Numbered from the stretch's first letter, positions 20,600 through 34,060 are shown. The stretch: 64,000 bases of DNA from Cannabis sativa (GCF_029168945.1 NC_083604.1:65240211-65304210); one strand, 5' to 3'. Numbers and translations are program-made. The notes: generated from the letters alone by a model not told the origin.

Positions 20600-22384
20600 T
20601 GTTGGGTTTTATGCCCTAAATAAAACTCCAATTCAATGTAATCCATTTTATTCAATATCAATAAAGAAACAGAAGTATTTTTCATTCATTTGTGTATGTT
20701 TTGGTTCATCTTATCAATTGCTTGTCTATTTGATTTATAAATTTATCTAAAACCCTTTTCACATACTTGATCATGTTTATTGTGTTGTCAACACATTGGA
20801 AAGTAAACATGACTATGTGAATAAAGATTCCTAGATTTATCAGACACGGGGTTTCACTGATATGACAATCTACAACAGAGTTTACTTGCATTTGGAGAAG
20901 TGCTATGTTCTTTCCAGAGCATTGGTTAAAGTAAAGCTCAGGTTGGGTGCATGGAGTATGCATCGGAAGGGACCGATATTGAACTTTGACATAGATTTAA
21001 TTAAACTTACCGTAATATCTATTCAAGTCAATATCGCCTAGTTGATCCTAGATCAAATGATCTTAATCCTGATATGATTAGGTTCAATCTCAAGAGTGTT
21101 ATTCGTGTTCTTTGATTTGTTAGTTAAGCCTACTTTTGGGTCAGGGTGATACGTACATTTTGGGAACACGGTAGTGCAATTGAGTGGGAGCGCTAACATA
21201 AATATGGAATCTATAGCTTCTATCTGGCGGATAGAAAGTAAAGGATGATTTCCTTCGAGCTTGACCAAACGAAAATAAATGGTGGAGTACTCATTTCACA
21301 TAGCTGAAATATTATTAATACGGGGTTAAGTGTTTTAAGGATAAAATACATTGTAGGGTGTTACGGTAATCTAATCCCTTTACAGTGTAGATCATTCATA
21401 TAGAGGATCATTGATCAAATTAGGATTATAACAATGGATAACTAATGAGGTGTCTATATGGTGGAACATATAGAGCGTTCTATATACTGAAAGTGCAATT
21501 CTAAGTTCTATGCGTGGATTCAACGAAGAATTAATAAGTCAGTGAATTTAGGTTATAAGTTCTTGATCTGCTTATTGGAAGCTCGGTTATATAGACCCAT
21601 GGTCCTCCCACTAGTTGAGATAATATTACTTGTAAGACTCATTTAATTGGTTTTGATTAATCAATTATAATTCTCAAATTAGACTATGTCTATTTGTGAA
21701 TTTTTCACTAAGTAAGGGCGAAATTGTAAAGAAAGGGTTTTTAGGGCATATTTGTTAATTAAGATACTTTGTATGGTTCAATTAATAAATATGATAAATG
21801 ACAATATTATTTAATAATTATTTATAGTTATTAAATAGTTAGAATTTGCATTTAAATGGTTGACTTTGAAAATTGGCATTTTTGAGAAAGTAAGATGCAG
21901 AATTGATAAAATTGCAAAATTTGCAAAATCCATATAGCCTTGGCCGACCACTGTTATAGGATTTATCATTTGATATTTTCATTATTTTAATGCCAAATAA
22001 TTCAAACCTAACCCTATGTGGTATGCTATAAATAGATAGTGAAGGCTTCAGGAAATAAAAACTTTCACATCTGGTTTCCTTCAGAGAAAAACCTGAGCCT
22101 TCTCTCTCTAAACCTAGCCGCCACCTTCACCCTCTTCTTCTTCCTTGAATAATTTCGAACCTCTTAGTGATAGAGTAGTGCCCACACACAGCAAGTGATA
22201 CCTCAATCATAGTGAAGAAGATCGTGAAGAAAGACATTCAAGAAGAAGGAGATTTAACACTAAAGAAAGGAGAGAAAGAGATCCAGGTTCAGATCTTGAT
22301 AATACTCTACGACAGAAAGGATACAAGGGTTAGAGATCTGAACGGAAGGAGACATTTTATTCCGCTGCACCCATTGTAAGGTTT
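20600..22384 (+). repeat. Solo copia LTR, first segment
   Basis: It starts TGTTGGGTTTTATGCCC and matches the inner LTRs with moderate divergence. A TATA box TATAAATA is at 22027-22034. It breaks at GGTTT (22380-22384), where a full element of the same family was inserted, and resumes at 32621-32730. No internal region is attached, so it is a solo LTR left by recombination between the two LTRs of an earlier insertion. Confidence 0.9.
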
Positions 22385-24276
22385 TGTTGGGTTTTATGCC
22401 CTAAATAAAACTCATTTCAATATAATCAGATTTACTTATTAATATAGATCAGAAATAACATTTAATGTTCCATGGTTCACATGATTTATTTCATGATTAT
22501 ATGTACATAATGTATAAATTCATCTGAAACCCTTTTCACATACTTGATCCTGTTTATTGTGTCGTCAACACATTGGAAAGTAAACATGACTATGTGAATA
22601 AAGTTTCCTAGATTTATCAGACATAGGGTTTTACTGATATGATAATCTACAACAGAGTTTACTTGCATTTGGAGAAGTGCTATGTTCTTTCCAGAGCATT
22701 GATTAAAGTAAAGCTCAGGTTGGATGCATGGAGTATGCATCGGAAGGGACCGATATTGAACTTTGACTTAGATTTAATTAAACTTACCGTAAAATCTATT
22801 CAAGTCAATATCGCCTAGTTGATCCTAGATCAAATGATCTTAATCCTGATATGATTAGGCTCAATCTCGAGAGGCTCTTCGTGTTCTTTGATTTGTTAGT
22901 TAAGCCTACTTTTAGGTCAGGGTGATACGTACATTTTGGGAACACGGTAGTTCAATTGAGTGGGAGCGCTATCATAAACATGGAATCTATAGCTTCTATC
23001 TGGCGAATAGTAAGCAAAGGATGATCTCCTTCGAGCTTGACCAAACGAACATAAATGGTGGAGTACTCATTTCACATAAGCTGAAATATCATTTATACGG
23101 AGTCAAGTGTTTTAAGGAATAAATACATTGTAGGGTGTAACGGTAATTTAATCCCTTTACAGTGTAGATCATTCATATAGAGGATCATTGATCAAATTAG
23201 GATTATAACAATGGATAACTAATGATGTGTCTATATGGTGGAACATATAGAGCATTCTATATACTGAGAGTGCAATTCTAAGTTCTATGCGTGGATTCAA
23301 CAAAGAATTAATAAGTTAGTGAATTTTAGTGCTAAATTCTTGATCTACTTATTGGAAGCTCGGTTATATAGACCCATGGTCCCCCCACTAGTTGAGATAA
23401 TATTGCTTGTAAGACTCATGTAATTGGTTTTGATTAATCAATTATAATTCTCAAATTAGACTATGTCTATTTGTGAATTTTTCACTAAGTAAGGGCGAAA
23501 TTGTAAAGAAAGAGTTTATAGGGGCATATTTGTTAATTATGATACTTTGTATGGTTCAATTAATAAATATGATAAATGACAATATTATTTAATAATTATT
23601 TATAGTTATTAAATAGTTAGAATTGGCATTTAAATGGTTGAATTAGGAAATTGGCGTTTTTAAGAAAATCAGATACAAAAGGTGTTAAAATTGCAAAATT
23701 GCAAAAAGCAAGGCCCAATCCACTAAGTGTAGGGCCAGCCACTTTTGTAGGAAATTTAAACTGATTTTTTCATTATTTTAATGCCAAATAATTCAAACCT
23801 AACCCTAGTGGAATGCTATAAATAGATAGTGAAGGCTTCAGGAAATTTACACTTAAATTTCTACACTTTTCTTCTGACTTTTTCTATTCAGAAAAACTGA
23901 GCCTTCTCTCTCCCTATCTTTAGCTGACCACTCTCTCTCTTCTTCCTTGATAATTTCGAAATCCTTAGTGTATGAGTAGTGCCCACACACATCAAGTGAT
24001 ACCTCAATCATAGTGAGGAAGATCGTGAAGAAAGATCATCAGCATCAAAGATTCAGAGAAAGAGATCCAGGTTCAGATATTGATAATGCTCTGCTACAGA
24101 AAGGAATCAAGGGCTAGATATCTGAACGGAAGGAGTCATTATATTCCGCTGCACCCAATGTAAGGTTTCTTAAACTTTATATGTGTTTATTTCATCGTTT
24201 TAGAAAGTTCATATTTAGGATGTTAATAAACATACTTGTGAGTAGATCTAAGATCCTGGTAAAATAATTTCCAACA
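22385..24276 (+). repeat. 5' LTR of inner copia element
   Basis: It runs from TGTTGGGTTTTATGCCC to AATAATTTCCAACA. A TATA box (TATAAATA) lies at 23817-23824, with a T/C-rich segment downstream. The 252-base minus-strand and 198-base plus-strand frames inside are repeated in the other LTR copies and match no known product. Confidence 0.93.
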
Positions 24277-24278
24277 AC

Positions 24279-24297
24279 TGGCCTCAGAGCCATGGTA
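24279..24297 (+). other. Primer-binding site of inner copia element
   Basis: TGGCCTCAGAGCCATGG follows the LTR after two bases. It differs at two positions from the initiator-Met match TGGTATCAGAGCCATGG. Confidence 0.75.
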
Positions 24298-27200
24298 ATT
24301 GATTTACTTACATGTAATTTGGACTTTAAAACGATTGTTTGTATGTTCTTTGGATGGTATCATGTTGTATTGAGTGTTATTTGATGATTGATTGATGTTT
24401 GTGAAATTTTCGTGAAAAATAATTGTGATTTCGTTTTTGGAATTATTTTTATTGGATAGTATGGAAAAAATTAAGCAAGTTAGCCTTTTACAGAACTCAA
24501 TTTGGATTTTATTTGAATTAGTTATGATTTTTTGAAGATTTGACAAAATCGGGGCTGTGCTGATATTTTCCTGCGATCGCAGAACTGTCCGTACAGTTTC
24601 GAATTTTTTCTTTTTTCTTCAATTTTTCATACTTTTTCATGGAATTAACTTCCAATTTTTTGTATGGTTTTGTATATATACTATTACTATTCCTAATTCA
24701 ATTCTAATTATCATTTTGAATTAATTTAATTTTTTTTAATTTAATTCAAGATATTAGTGTAATTTGAATTTGAATAGAATTAGTATTTATCTTTTTGCTT
24801 AAAAATCTATCTTATTTTTAAATTTGATTATATTTTTTTTTAAATTTAAGGTCAGATTTTATAAGATATTTATAATATCATTTAAGATATTTATAATATC
24901 TTTTAAGATATTTTAAAAATATCTTATCTTTTAAGATATTTTTTTTAATAATATCTTATCTTTTAAGATTTTTTAATTAAATCTTTTTAGATATTTTGAC
25001 CATATTTAAATTTAAAATAAGATATTTATAATCATGTAATTTTAAATAGATATAAGATATTTTGCTAATTTTTTAAATTTTGTTATTTTATTTATTTGAA
25101 TTAAATTTAAAAATCTGAAAAGATATTTTATTTATCTTTTCTATTTTTTTTATTTAATTTTTATTTGTAAAATAATATTTAAAATTTAAAAGTAGTTAGC
25201 AAATTTTTGAAAAGATATTTAGGTTGGTTGAAACCTAATTTTTTAAAATTGTAGGTTTAATTTTAAATTTAAATATTTAATTAATTTTCGAAATTTTTTT
25301 TAAATTTTTTTTATTTTTTTTCGAAAATCTTTTTTAATAATATTTCGAAATTAATTATTTAATTTAAAATTAAATAAATCCTACATCCAACTATCCAGCT
25401 AACCTTGTTGCAGGAGTATGTGTTTTAGCTTATGTGTAAGTTTTTAAAACCTATTATTACTTGATTGCAAATAGCCATGGTTACTTTTTGCCAGATCTAA
25501 TGATCTGATGGCTCCCTTGGTCAAGATAATAATTTGTAACAGGTATATTTACAATCTTCTTTCATCTGTGTATGACCTAGCAACATGATAGGACCCATCC
25601 AAAGTGTGCCTGTGTGAGCCTATGTGTTTAATTTTATTATAGATGCATATAGGTTAATGTTGCTAAAATAAATTATCATAGTTATTGATAGAATTTATTT
25701 AGGCCCATTTAGTTTTTGGGCCTATTCAATTAATAACAGTTGTTCTTATTAAGGTTAAATTCCTCTCTTTTGGGCCTTGTGTGAGAGTTGGGAGCCATAG
25801 AAGTGGGTACGACATACTGAACCCAGCACCCCCTCACACAAACTACCCCAATTGTGAAGGCCCATTTGCCTGATTTGAATGACTGTACTAGGTTAATTAC
25901 ACTAGTTTAACCTAATAAAATTGATTAGCAACATAATTAATTTCATTTATTTTGAAATTAATTTAAGAAAATTATAGTTTAAAGAATTCTTTATTCTAAG
26001 CTAAACTATATGTATTTTCTTGTATTTAATTAAATATAGAATTATAACCATCTAGATTCTTTCTGGAACTTAATTTAAATTTTTCATTAAATATTCTTAT
26101 TTAAGTTGATATTTAGTTATCTACAACTAACCAACTTAAATCTGAATATCTTTTGAATTTCAAATTTCAAAATTAAGTTGAGGAATTTTAGGCATTGGTT
26201 ATTAAGATTCTTTAGATATTTTTTAAGTTAATATCTTTTCGAATATTGACTTAAAATGGAATATTTTCAAATTAAGTGGTTACAACTTAATTTTTGATAT
26301 TTAATTAAATTTAAATTTGAAAAATATTTAAGTTCTAGATTTTTTCTAATACAACTTAAATTAGATATTTTTTCAAATTTTGTGGAAAAGATACTTAGTC
26401 AAATAAGATATTTTCTAGATAGTTATTTCTAGACTACTTATTATTTCTAATATTAAATAGGAAATATTATACATTGTGAAATTAATTATTTATTAATTAA
26501 TTTTGGTACAATTGAATTTAAGTATATTTTTCCTAGTATTAAACTAGAGATTAATAATTAAGCCTTCTCTACACTTAATTATTTATTTCTTGAATTTAAT
26601 ACATTTAATTGATTTGAAAATTAAATATCTAAGTTGATTTTTATCATGATACTTAAATATTTCTTTTTCATGACATTTAATTAAATAGAAAACTATTTTT
26701 AGTTGAAATTTATTTTTTCAACTAAATTTAAATAATTTTCAAAATATATTTTTTCTTTATTTTATTAATCAATTTTTGAAATTGCATTTCTTAAATGCTA
26801 GAATTTCGAATTTTATCTTGAAAAATAGATTAAGTTGTAAATTAATTATTTATTTTAATTAATTCTTGGATCAACTTAAATCAATGATTTTTTCATTTAT
26901 TGATTAATTTAAAATAAATTGAATTAAAGTATATTATTAGAAATTAAATTAATTAGTCAAAGGAAAATCTAGATAGGTGATATTTTTGCTTGAAGTATTT
27001 TTCTAGTGTATTTAATTAAATAGAAAATTAATATTTAAGTTGATTTTCATCATCATACTTAAATATTTGAAATTTTTCTTATATATTTAATTAAATAGGA
27101 AAATTATATTTTTTGTTGTAAATTAATTTTATTAATTAATTTTGGGCCAACATTAAATTAGAATAATTTTTCCAGGATTTATTTTTTATTTTAATATGCA

Positions 27201-27530
27201 TTTTTCGAAAATTGTATTCTTATATACTTTAATTTTTCGAAATGCAATATATATTTATAGAAAATTAAATTTGAGTTGTAAATTAATTTAAATTAATTTT
27301 GTAACAACTTAAATATTTTTTCTAAATATTTATTGGAAATTATTACTAAGATGGAAATAATTCATATTATTTTCATATCCATCTAAGTAAAATTTATAAA
27401 TATTAAATTAAAATTTATATTTAGAATTTTTCATTCTAAATTGGAAATTTTAATTAAATAAATATATATTTAAAATAAATAGAATAAATAAAGAGAATCA
27501 AAGAAAATACAACTCTTTTTAAATAATGAG
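24298..27530 (+). other. AT-rich interior of inner copia element
   Basis: No coding sequence was recognised. The stretch is built largely of AAATTAATT, AATTTAAAT and TTAAGATATTT-like words. A GC-richer island near 25770-25870 (GGGCCTTGTGTGAGAGTTGG) stands out. This extra 3.2 kb between primer site and the first copia trace is not typical of an autonomous copia element. Confidence 0.6.
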
Positions 27531-28800
27531 CTTTATTAATAAGACATTCGATCTCCATTGTGGGTTTTACACCGCGTTTGTTTTAGTGAGTAATCCTCCC
27601 TAATGGAGGAACGTTCATTAGCAATTTCGCACCGTTTAACCTCGCATGATAAGTAGTTTGTAAGTGTTTTGTATGGTATGGATCACCCTAATGGTGGCGA
27701 CCATACTTGACTTGCAAATTGTGAAACAATGGTGGAAGCTCATAAGATAGAATTGCCTTGACTCTCGCCTAAACGGGACAACGCTGAATTCCAATCTTGA
27801 TCGAATAAAAGGTTGCTAGAATGTTTAACATTTTAGACGAGCTGACAACTCTATTCAATGAATGGTAGCTTTGACTCTCGCCTAAACGGGACACTGATAT
27901 CAGTTTGTTGAAAACCTTGGAAATTATTTAGGATTATAAGTTTTAGTATTTTCACTTGTCATTCCTACTTGCTATATGTTTATAATTTCTGAATTGTGTA
28001 TGAATTTATATTGAACCATGTTATTTTCTGTTATTAAGTTGTAGTTTAATTTCGAATCTTCATTGTTGGTCTAACATGTTTGTTTATCTAATGAGATAAA
28101 TCCCTAGTGGATTTTCACCATTAGACATACATAATAGTGTTAGATCTCGAAAGATAAATATTGTATATGCGACATCTAGCTGTTCATCAATTGATGACAC
28201 CTTAGACTAGTATTTTTATGATATGAAACAAGAAGATTACATAAATAAGATTACTTTGTCTTTCGCTAATCGAAGCATCGTTGGATTCTTATTTATAAAC
28301 GAAATTATCCTAATTGCTCTTAGCTTATTCATTTCGAATTAGCTTCAAAACATATCATTGGATGAATGGTCTATAAATCATTTCATGTCATTATATTTTC
28401 TCTTAAGAAATTAAATGATGTATATGATTATAATCCCCAAATTCTATTCCCAATTGATATAAATCCTCAATCTTAGAAATCTCCTACTTGTATGGGCAAA
28501 TCTGACTTAGAGTTTGTATTAGTAGTGGTGGTCCAAGAAAGAATTACTCATTATATTTGGTTGAATTTAAGTCTTTGACTTTAATTTTAGAATCCAAACA
28601 GAAATTTTCTTATATTTCTAATTCCAGATACAATACAGTTACACTTTCTCAAGTGTTTAAATGTCCATCTTTTATTAATGGATTCAAACTGTATGGAATA
28701 TGAGTTAGGTATTCTGTGACCAGGATCCACTTGCACTATTCTAAGAACTCTTTGATGTAACTAAACCTATGTCATCAAAAGACACTACCATATTTTTTTT
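27531..28800 (+). pseudogene. Inner copia leader and gag/protease-position sequence
   Basis: Base composition becomes more balanced here, and a 24 bp word TTGACTCTCGCCTAAACGGG occurs twice (about 27757 and 27870). By position this should hold gag and protease. I cannot see a clear gag core or zinc knuckle, and stops are frequent in every frame. Confidence 0.4.
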
Positions 28801-30722
28801 AATCTATGGCATTTGTATCTTGTTCATAGTGAATTTGACATGATCAATCTCTGCAAAGAGATAATATGCCTATATCCACTGAAAGTAGTTCATCTCATTC
28901 GCAGATGGATGTACATTCAGGGGTGGATATGAGTTTTTCGTTGTATTCTTAAGACGATAACTCTAGATTATACCTTTTAGCAAAGAAATTTGAAATGTTT
29001 GAAAAATTTCATTAATTTCTAGCAATGGTTAAAACCATTAAGGTAAGTGGTTAAAGATCTTGCGAACTGATAGGGGTGGAGAAATAGTTAGTAGATATGC
29101 AGTTCAAAGATCATTAAATTGATTTTTGAATTATATCCAAACTTACCTCCCCAGAAATTTCGAGTTGCATGTTGATGATTAGTTACTAGTCGTTGCCTAA
29201 ATCCTACTATGGTAATACAATTTCAAAATGATGTAATGGTTGTATACTTAATGTAAATCATTACTAGATTCATGGATGACCTAATCAAAATCTTAAGAAA
29301 AGCTAGAACTGTTAACCATGGTTTCTTAGCTATTCTAAGTGATTAGGGGTGGACCATCCCATTGTCAATAGATAAGAAAGTGTTTGTTCAAACAAATACT
29401 ATTTTTCTAAGAAAATGACTAAGTCTGAAAAACAAGTAGCAAATAAAGGAGAAATTTATTTCTTGATTCCAAAAGTGTTCAATCATCTTATATAACATAT
29501 GATGATCCCACTGCCTCTGTTGTCTTGTCACAACCGAAGAGATCAATACCATTTAGTTTTCTTAGACATAATTCACGGTGCCTTGTCGTAGTGGGAGAGT
29601 TTCTAGGAACTCACCTTCTTATGACTTGGGAGACACTAGTGATTAAAATCCATTGTGAGTTTAAACAAGTAATGGATTGTCAAGATAAGAAACTAAGAAG
29701 AAAGCCAATAGAACTATGGTTTAATCCATTCACATGGAGTAACCTAAAGTTTTCTATTACAAGGACATAAAAGGAAATTTTAGTTAATAAGTCCATTCAA
29801 TGGACTTAACAAAACTTCCTGTTCCTAGTATTATAGGTTTGAGTTTATCTAAACCTATGGCTTGTGGTATACCTGGTAATTACTTACTCTAATGCAAGCA
29901 ACTTACTTTAGTAAGATGCTGATGCATTTTCTTTCTAATGGCAATCTATAGAAGCTTCACAACTTCTTAGACATAGATTTTATTTATCTAAGGAAAAGTC
30001 TCAACTATTCCAGAAAAGATAAAGCCATGAAAGAATTTCTTATATCAACGGTGAGAGGTCTTAGATATGCTTTTGTATGCCTTAGACCAGACACTCTTGT
30101 TGAGTGGGAGTAATGAGTAGGTATCGAGATTAATCCGGGAGAAGAACATTGGAAGACAATCAAGTAAATTTTAAGATTAAGAAGAGGAACTATATGTTAG
30201 TCTATAAGGGTGTGTTTAAAACTCTTAGACTACACCATATCAGATTTCGAAATTTGCCTTTGTGCTAGTAAATCTTTCTGATAAGATGGTGGTTACTCTG
30301 GGGGTGGAATAGTGATTTTGGAGAAGTGTAAAAACCTATCTGAAGTCTCTAGGTCTACCAGAGAGGGACTGAATGTTAAAGTTGCAGGAAAGGTACTTAT
30401 TCAGTCTAAGGAAAGTTCTATACATCTTTGGCACCATTCCAAATTGCCTTAAACTACTAGTGTTAATTTCCTGATTAACCAAAAGTAGTTGCCAAAGGTA
30501 TAGAATCCAGTATCCTAAGAGAGTAAGACATATAGAGAGGAATTTCACATTATCAATGATTTTGTGATTAAGGAAGAGTAATGGTGGAGAAAAGGTTGTG
30601 GTTAATTCAACCTTTCAGATCCTATTACGAGGAGTTTACTACTACTACACTTGATTTGTATATCAAGGTGTTGAGATTATTTGAAACGCACTTTTTGTTT
30701 TATATTAGTGCAAGTGGGAGTT
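28801..30722 (+). pseudogene. Inner copia integrase, RT and RNase H remnants
   Basis: Short translated pieces match copia pol in the right order. LWHLYLVHSE stands at the integrase zinc region; LRTDRGGE marks the second catalytic Asp of integrase (about 29055-29080). KVFVQTNTIFL near 29380 matches the integrase tail. A stretch near 30050-30210 (GLRYAFVCLRP..., NPGEEHW-like, NYMLVYKG) matches the reverse transcriptase/RNase H junction. Frames change often and stops are common. The element ends at polypurine tract GTGGGAGTT (30714-30722). Confidence 0.65.
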
Positions 30723-32615
30723 TGTTGGGTTTTATGCCCTAAATAAAACTCATTTCAATATAATCAGATTTACTTATTAATATAGATCAGAAATAACATT
30801 TAATGTTGCATGGTTCACATGATTTATTTCATGATTATATGTACATAATGTATAAATTCATCTGAAACCCTTTTCACATACTTGATCCTGTTTATTGTGT
30901 CGTCAACACATTGGAAAGTAAACATGACTATGTGAATAAAGTTTCCTAGATTTATCAGACATAGGGTTTTACTGATATGATAATCTACAACAGAGTTTAC
31001 TTGCATTTGGAGAAGTGCTATGTTCTTTCCAGAGCATTGGTTAAAGTAAAGCTCAGGTTGGATGCATGGAGTATGCATCGGAAGGGACCGATATTGAACT
31101 TTGACTTAGATTTAATTAAACTTACCGTAAAATCTATTCAAGTCAATATCGCCTAGTTGATCCTTAGATCAAATGATCTTAATCCCGATATGATTAGGCT
31201 CAATCTCGAGAGGCTATTCGTGTTCTTTGATTTGTTAGTTAAGCCTACTTTTAGGTCAGGGTGATACGTACATTTTGGGAACACGGTAGTTCAATTGAGT
31301 GGGAGCGCTATCATAAACATGGAATCTATAGCTTCTATCTGGCGAATAGTAAGCAAAGGATGATCTCCTTCGAGCTTGACCAAACGAACATAAATGGTGG
31401 AGTACTCATTTCACATAAGCTGAAATATCATTTATACGGAGTCAAGTGTTTTAAGGAATAAATACATTGTAGGGTGTAACGGTAATTTAATCCCTTTACA
31501 GTGTAGATCATTCATATAGAGGATCATTGATCAAATTAGGATTATAACAATGGATAACTAATGATGTGTCTATATGGTGGAACATATAGAGCATTCTATA
31601 TACTGAGAGTGCAATTCTAAGTTCTATGCGTGGATTCAACAAAGAATTAATAAGTTAGTGAATTTTAGTGCTAAATTCTTGATCTACTTATTGGAAGCTC
31701 GGTTATATAGACCCATGGTCCCCCCACTAGTTGAGATAATATTGCTTGTAAGACTCATGTAATTGGTTTTGATTAATCAATTATAATTCTCAAATTAGAC
31801 TATGTCTATTTGTGAATTTTTCACTAAGTAAGGGCGAAATTGTAAAGAAAGAGTTTATAGGGGCATATTTGTTAATTATGATACTTTGTATGGTTCAATT
31901 AATAAATATGATAAATGACAATATTATTTAATAATTATTTATAGTTATTAAATAGTTAGAATTGGCATTTAAATGGTTGAATTAGGAAATTGGCGTTTTT
32001 AAGAAAATCAGATACAAAAGGTGTTAAAATTGCAAAATTGCAAAAAGCAAGGCCCAATCCACTAAGTGTAGGGCCAGCCACTTTTGTAGGAAATTTAAAC
32101 TGATTTTTTCATTATTTTAATGCCAAATAATTCAAACCTAACCCTAGTGGAATGCTATAAATAGATAGTGAAGGCTTCAGGAAATTTACACTTAAATTTC
32201 TACACTTTTCTTCTGACTTTTTCTATTCAGAAAAACTGAGCCTTCTCTCTCCCTATCTTTAGCTGACCACTCTCTCTCTTCTTCCTTGATAATTTCGAAA
32301 TCCTTAGTGTATGAGTAGTGCCCACACACATCAAGTGATACCTCAATCATAGTGAGGAAGATCGTGAAGAAAGATCATCAGCATCAAAGATTCAGAGAAA
32401 GAGATCCAGGTTCAGATATTGATAATGCTCTGCTACAGAAAGGAATCAAGGGCTAGATATCTGAACGGAAGGAGTCATTATATTCCGCTGCACCCAATGT
32501 AAGGTTTCTTAAACTTTATATGTGTTTATTTCATCGTTTTAGAAAGTTCATATTTAGGATGTTAATAAACATACTTGTGAGTAGATCTAAGATCCTGGTA
32601 AAATAATTTCCAACA
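30723..32615 (+). repeat. 3' LTR of inner copia element
   Basis: Nearly identical to 22385-24276. Visible differences: one base in TAATGTT(C/G)CATGG, one in GCATTG(A/G)TTAAAG, an extra T in GATCCTTAGATC, one in AATCC(T/C)GATATG and one in GAGGCT(C/A)TTCGTG. TATAAATA is at 32156-32163. Confidence 0.93.
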
Positions 32616-32620
32616 GGTTT
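32616..32620. repeat. Target-site duplication of inner copia element, right
   Basis: GGTTT follows the LTR terminus CCAACA and matches 22380-22384. Confidence 0.92.
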
Positions 32621-32730
32621 GTCATACTTTATATGTGTTTAATTTATAATCGTTTTAGAAGTTCATATTTAGGGTGTTAATCAACATACTTGTGAGTAGA
32701 TCTAAGATCCTGGTAAAATAATTTCCAACA
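32621..32730 (+). repeat. Solo copia LTR, second segment
   Basis: It continues the outer LTR from GTCATACTTTATATGTG to AATAATTTCCAACA, matching the last 110 bp of the inner LTRs with several differences. The TSD TACAC follows at 32731-32735. Confidence 0.9.
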
Positions 32731-32735
32731 TACAC

Positions 32736-32906
32736 ATGGTCCTTAATCATTGTAATATTCCCTTTAGATACATTACAACAACCTACACACGGACAATGAA
32801 TATGATCGTGATTTTTAGAATTCTTTAAGGGAAACTCTAAAAATGCATCGAACCCTACTTGAAATCGTAGTGTGTCTCTCTCCTCACGCATCCATGATTT
32901 ATCCAT
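32736..32906 (-). pseudogene. CACTA TNP2-type transposase, N-terminal domain
   Basis: Starting at ATG 32906, the minus strand encodes MDKSWM, VGFDAFLEFPLKNS, and HIHCPCVGCCNVSKGN. This is the Cys-rich transposase-associated domain (Transpos_assoc) found at the start of plant TNP2 proteins. The frame runs to the solo LTR insertion and continues in the same frame at 20599 on its far side. The domain probably helps bind the transposon ends. Confidence 0.85.
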
Positions 32907-32924
32907 AACGAAAATTCTATCCAA

Positions 32925-34060
32925 AAAAATTCAGTATTTAGTAACTAATTATAGCTAATTACTAATTACACAATGTAACTAACTAAGTTTCTCCCAATTT
33001 ATTCATATTAATTTATAAATTACTCAAATTCTTGTTTTAGTTTAGTTCATGTTATTAGGTTGTTTAGTTGATTAAAATGTTGGTAAAATGGAAAAATTTA
33101 TATAAATGTGCATATAATTATTTTTTATGTGACCTAACTTCTTATTACTATGTTATAATTAACTAGTTATTTGGGTTATGTAAATATTAATATTTTTTTT
33201 AGTAACATTTATCCTAATTCTACCGAAATTTTGGCAGCATAACGGTTGTAATTGGACATTCTCAAAAATTTTAAAAGTGCCTAAAATAACAAACAAAATA
33301 GATAAACAATACAAAATTTATCCACCCATCCGACACATGTATTCGCAGAACCTACTTCACTACGGATAAATATTTAAGATATTCAAACTCAACTAACATG
33401 CATTGATAATTAATTATATAATAAGAAAAAGTTAGTTAAAGTATATACCTATAAATGCAAGCTCAAATACGCTACACACAAAATTATGCTGAACCTACAA
33501 TATAAAGAAATACAACGAAATTGCAAAATTAATTATTTCATTACTTATAACTAGTTATAAAAAATAGTAACAAGTTACTTAGTTACTAAATTATACATAC
33601 ATATATATAATCAATTATATCTCACACTATTATCTCAAAAAAAAAAAAAATTATATCCCACACTAATTCAATTTTAAAATTTTTATTCCTAAACTAATTA
33701 AATACCTCCAATGTCATTCTCAATATTCACAATAAATATATATATATACATATATTACAAAGAATATATACAATACAATTATTAATTTTATTTACATAAA
33801 AAATATACACACACTATATACACATAATATATACACACATTATATACACATATTCAATAAAAAATACAAATACATATATATACTATATATTGAGGTTTAA
33901 ATTTTTACCTAATAAACGTAATCCGACGAGGAATTCCGTAAAAAATCCGGGCACTATACACATACAACACAACAATATTACTAATAAAATGAAAAAACCC
34001 AAAAAATAATTTACAAAAACAAAAAATAAAACAATGTACATTATAAAAATGAATAGAAAC
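32925..34060. other. CACTA 5' region upstream of the transposase
   Basis: AT-rich and without a gene. A block at about 33215-33440 resembles the intron sequence around the Tekay insertion (GGCAGCATAACGGTTGTAATTG, then TATTCGCAGAACCTACTTCACTA). Dense AT/TA and ACAC repeats occur at 33590-33900. Confidence 0.55.

Larger units (their letters stand above)
22385..32615 (+). mobile_element. Full-length Ty1/copia element with decayed interior
   Basis: LTRs lie at 22385-24276 (1892 bp) and 30723-32615 (1893 bp), with TSD GGTTT at 22380-22384 and 32616-32620. A tRNA-Met-like primer site follows the 5' LTR, and GCAAGTGGGAGTT precedes the 3' LTR as polypurine tract. By eye the LTRs differ at about four bases and one indel, so insertion was recent. 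The 6.4 kb interior has no long frame. It has about 3.2 kb of very AT-rich DNA, then diverged copia integrase, reverse transcriptase and RNase H traces full of stops. This looks like a non-autonomous member moved by proteins from elsewhere. Confidence 0.88.

Noticed and set aside
20706..20963. 85-codon frames repeated at 22486 and 30824, and 66-codon frames at 22922 and 31261
   Set aside because: These lie in copia LTR copies; their conservation reflects LTR identity, not coding.
24304..24546. 80-codon minus-strand frame
   Set aside because: Lies in AT-rich copia interior with no recognisable product.
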